Part shown: piece after piece, positions 62,320 to 64,000 of the stretch
How positions within the stretch are numbered: the first letter of the stretch is position 1
How the letters are laid out: the number at the start of each line of letters is the position of its first letter
Assembly (NCBI GenBank): GCA_029007825.1
Contig: JAQXIO010000034.1
Location: forward strand, 1 to 64,000
Origin: Bacteroidales bacterium
Lineage (GTDB): Bacteria > Bacteroidota > Bacteroidia > Bacteroidales > JAQXIO01
Length of the DNA: 64,000 nt
Direction of reading: 5' to 3'
Made by a program: the position numbers and the translations under genes
Notes under the pieces: generated by a model
The model's database searches: none
What the model was told of the DNA's origin: nothing
The model's input: the letters and a program-made list of their open reading frames with translations, nothing else

Positions 62320-62505
62320 TTATTTTTTGTCGTTATTGCGTCTATTTTTATAAATCGGTATGAAAACTAAGGCACCTGAAACGACAATAGAAAAAATGAT
62401 TTGGAAATTTATTGTTTCAGAACGGGTAATAAGGATATAGCATAAGACGACCCAAAGCAGAATAATACAAATGATCTGGGAGTTGCTGATTCTTCTTTTT
62501 TGCAT
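62320..62505 (-). CDS. small two-helix membrane protein, unknown function
   Basis: A 61-residue frame that looks real. A basic N-terminus (MQKRRISNSQ) is followed by one hydrophobic helix (about 11-27, IICIILLWVVLCYILIT), a short polar loop, a second helix (about 35-52, IIFSIVVSGALVFIPIY) and a very basic tail (KNRRNNDKK). This would place both ends in the cytoplasm. The frame fits between a hairpin and gdhA on the same strand, with no competing frame. No family was recognised, and no exact promoter box was found. Confidence 0.55.
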   Translation of the reverse strand: MQKRRISNSQIICIILLWVVLCYILITRSETINFQIIFSIVVSGALVFIPIYKNRRNNDKK

Positions 62506-62537
62506 AAGACGAAAGATTAGTACATATTATTAATGCT

Positions 62538-62576
62538 CTGCAGCACTTACATTCCCAATGGTTGTAAGTGCTGCAG
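62538..62576 (-). terminator. terminator-like hairpin after the TonB-dependent receptor gene
   Basis: A perfect 14-bp stem (CTGCAGCACTTACA 62538-62551 with 62563-62576) around an 11-base loop, 10 bases after the receptor stop. It lacks a clear T-run on the minus strand, so efficiency is uncertain. Confidence 0.6.
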
Positions 62577-62586
62577 GACAAATTTA

Positions 62587-64000
62587 CTAGAATCTGGCGG
62601 AAATTTCGGCACCGAACTGTATTGGTTTTCCTCTTTGCATGAAAGATTGTCCGAACGATTCGAAATAGAATGCATTGTAATCCGTATTGATTAGGTTGCG
62701 TCCCCATAAGTCGAGGCGATAAGTACCTTTTCTGAAAGAAATACGCACATTCAGTAATCCGTAGAATTTTTGAGATAGGTCGTTCTTTTCTGTCCAGTAC
62801 ATCTTTCCGGCGCCGTTATATTGTGCCGCAAATACAAGTTGGTCGAAGACAGGACATCTTAACGGTATGCTGTAACTTGCATCTATAGACAAAGTATGCT
62901 GAGGAGCATAGGGAATATAATTTCCTGAACAATCGATCTCTTTTTCCTCGGTTTTTCCGGCCTCGTTTTTAACTTTTTCTATTACAGAATAGTCTTTAAA
63001 CGTCGCATTTGTGTAGCCATAATTCACAGCAAAAGTAAGATTCGGTGTGATTCGGGCTGTAGCCGTTGCCTCTACACCGAAGCTACGGGCCTTTCCGGCA
63101 TTAGTCAGATAACGCCCGTTTCCGCTGTTTACGAATTTGGTGAGTTGGATATCTTTTACATCCATATAAAAGAGCGTAATATCTAAATCCAAGACATCCT
63201 TGACTAATTCGTTTTTACTGCCGATCTCGTAATTCCATGTATATTCCGGGTTATAAAGAGTTGACTCTTCCACGTTTACAGGTTGGGCATTCGGATTGAA
63301 CTTACTTTGTAGATTCTCTTGTACCAAGTCTGCGAAAAGCTGGATATTATATCCTCCCGCCTTGTAACCTTTTGCAACCGATGCATAAATAAAATTCTTC
63401 GTATTGAAATTGTATTTTAGGGCCACTTTAGGCAATAATTGCAGAAAATGAGTATCCTCCTTACCGCTTAATGTATCGCTCACAGCCATAGGGATAGGCC
63501 GGGGAACATGCGGCATTTGCACGGATAAATCCATGTGGGTGTTTGCGTCGTAGTCGAGATACGCTTTTTCATAGTCGAGGCGCAGCCCCGCTGTAATGGA
63601 TAAGCCCTCTACGAAAAGATTATTATAGGTAGATTGATGGAAAAGAGCGAATCCCGTAGAAGGAGTTTTGTAAATTCCCGGAATAGGTATCTCTTTATCC
63701 GTAATACTTATTGACGGAGCGTTTGGATTGCTCGACATATTGTCGAATACCGGTTGGAGAACCTCTTTTATTCCATCCTCTTTAAAGACAACGGGAGCTT
63801 CTGTTTTCATTCCGTTATAAAAGGCATAAGCGCCAAACGACCATTGATAATTCTGTTTACCGTTCGATTTGATTGCAATCTCTTCCGTTACCGAATTTTG
63901 GTGCTGCATCTGATTCAGTGTGAATATAGATTTGGGGCTGAAATCCTGATCCATTTTCATATCGTCTTTCATTAATTGGTAACCCGTTGTGGAACTCAAT
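62587..64000 (-). CDS. TonB-dependent receptor, C-terminal part (cut by window end)
   Basis: About 470 residues of an outer-membrane receptor; the signal peptide, plug and first strands lie beyond the window. The visible part is barrel: NLFVEGLSITAGLRLDYEKAY, LLPKVALKYNFNTKNFIYASVAKGYKAGGYN, NYEIGSKNELVKDVLDLDITLFYMDVKDIQ, ARSFGVEATATARI and the closing NLINTDYNAFYFESFGQSFMQRGKP with a terminal Phe. These are features of FecA/FhuA-like iron or cofactor receptors rather than SusC. No SusD partner follows. The ligand cannot be determined from this part. Confidence 0.88.
   Translation of the reverse strand, partial: LSSTTGYQLMKDDMKMDQDFSPKSIFTLNQMQHQNSVTEEIAIKSNGKQNYQWSFGAYAFYNGMKTEAPVVFKEDGIKEVLQPVFDNMSSNPNAPSISITDKEIPIPGIYKTPSTGFALFHQSTYNNLFVEGLSITAGLRLDYEKAYLDYDANTHMDLSVQMPHVPRPIPMAVSDTLSGKEDTHFLQLLPKVALKYNFNTKNFIYASVAKGYKAGGYNIQLFADLVQENLQSKFNPNAQPVNVEESTLYNPEYTWNYEIGSKNELVKDVLDLDITLFYMDVKDIQLTKFVNSGNGRYLTNAGKARSFGVEATATARITPNLTFAVNYGYTNATFKDYSVIEKVKNEAGKTEEKEIDCSGNYIPYAPQHTLSIDASYSIPLRCPVFDQLVFAAQYNGAGKMYWTEKNDLSQKFYGLLNVRISFRKGTYRLDLWGRNLINTDYNAFYFESFGQSFMQRGKPIQFGAEISARF

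Larger units (their letters stand above)
62192..62586. other. region between gdhA and the TonB-dependent receptor
   Basis: Contains the gdhA promoter, a small two-helix membrane protein frame (62320-62505) and a 14-bp hairpin just after the receptor gene (62538-62576). No other feature was seen. Confidence 0.6.

Noticed and set aside
1..64000. CRISPR arrays, tRNA or rRNA genes, IS elements, phage genes
   Set aside because: No direct-repeat/spacer pattern, cloverleaf, rRNA sequence, transposase or integrase was recognised anywhere.

Overview
The window is typical Bacteroidota, most likely Bacteroidales. Supporting signs are an AT-rich genome, a SusC/SusD pair, many genes preceded by the Bacteroidota -7 box TAnnTTTG, a GldB-like lipoprotein, and six proteins ending in type IX secretion (T9SS) sorting-like domains. 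The T9SS cargo argues against Bacteroides sensu stricto and for a T9SS-bearing gut or anaerobic lineage (Coprobacter-, Paludibacter- or Dysgonomonas-like). That placement is inference. No tRNA, rRNA, IS element, phage gene or CRISPR array was recognised.

Layout. 0.5-5.4 kb: housekeeping genes (metA, a U32 peptidase/hydroxylation-type protein, a GldB-like lipoprotein, a DUF362 ferredoxin-type protein). 6.0-12.4 kb: a SusC/SusD/surface-lipoprotein operon with a perfect inverted repeat in its leader and a strong terminator. 12.4-20.8 kb: five consecutive T9SS cargo genes, two on the plus strand and three on the minus strand. Most carry CBM9-like sugar-binding modules. The largest fuses three membrane helices, a DUF362 domain, a CBM9-like module and a T9SS tail. 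21.0-39.3 kb: one long minus-strand array for L-rhamnose release and use. Its catabolic part is rhaB, rhaI, rhaT and rhaD; an intra-operon hairpin separates this from four GH78 rhamnosidases, fucO, a GH43 and a GH97. A divergent AraC-type regulator lies at 39.4 kb.

40.3-49.6 kb: a small lipoprotein, queD and queE overlapping, a TolC/HlyD/ABC-2 permease exporter without an ATPase gene, a DUF1080 protein, queF and a FadL-type porin. 49.7-55.3 kb: a beta-helix T9SS protein, then glycogen phosphorylase and a eukaryote-type (GT3) glycogen synthase. 55.4-58.0 kb: an acyltransferase, an omega-amidase-like nitrilase and an AmpG-like transporter. 58.1-60.8 kb: an unexplained LamG/DUF5777/YceI/OB-fold envelope operon. 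60.9-64.0 kb: gdhA, a small membrane protein and the C-terminal part of a TonB-dependent receptor cut by the window edge.

How the genes work together. Rhamnosidases with GH43 and GH97 enzymes would strip L-rhamnose and neighbouring sugars from a pectin-like or arabinogalactan-like glycan. RhaT imports rhamnose. RhaI, RhaB and RhaD convert it to DHAP and L-lactaldehyde, and FucO reduces the aldehyde to 1,2-propanediol. The adjacent SusCD and the secreted CBM9-like proteins may capture the same or a related glycan, but the sequence does not prove the link. The most unusual content is the block of CBM9-like T9SS proteins, above all the membrane-DUF362-CBM9-sorting-tail fusion.
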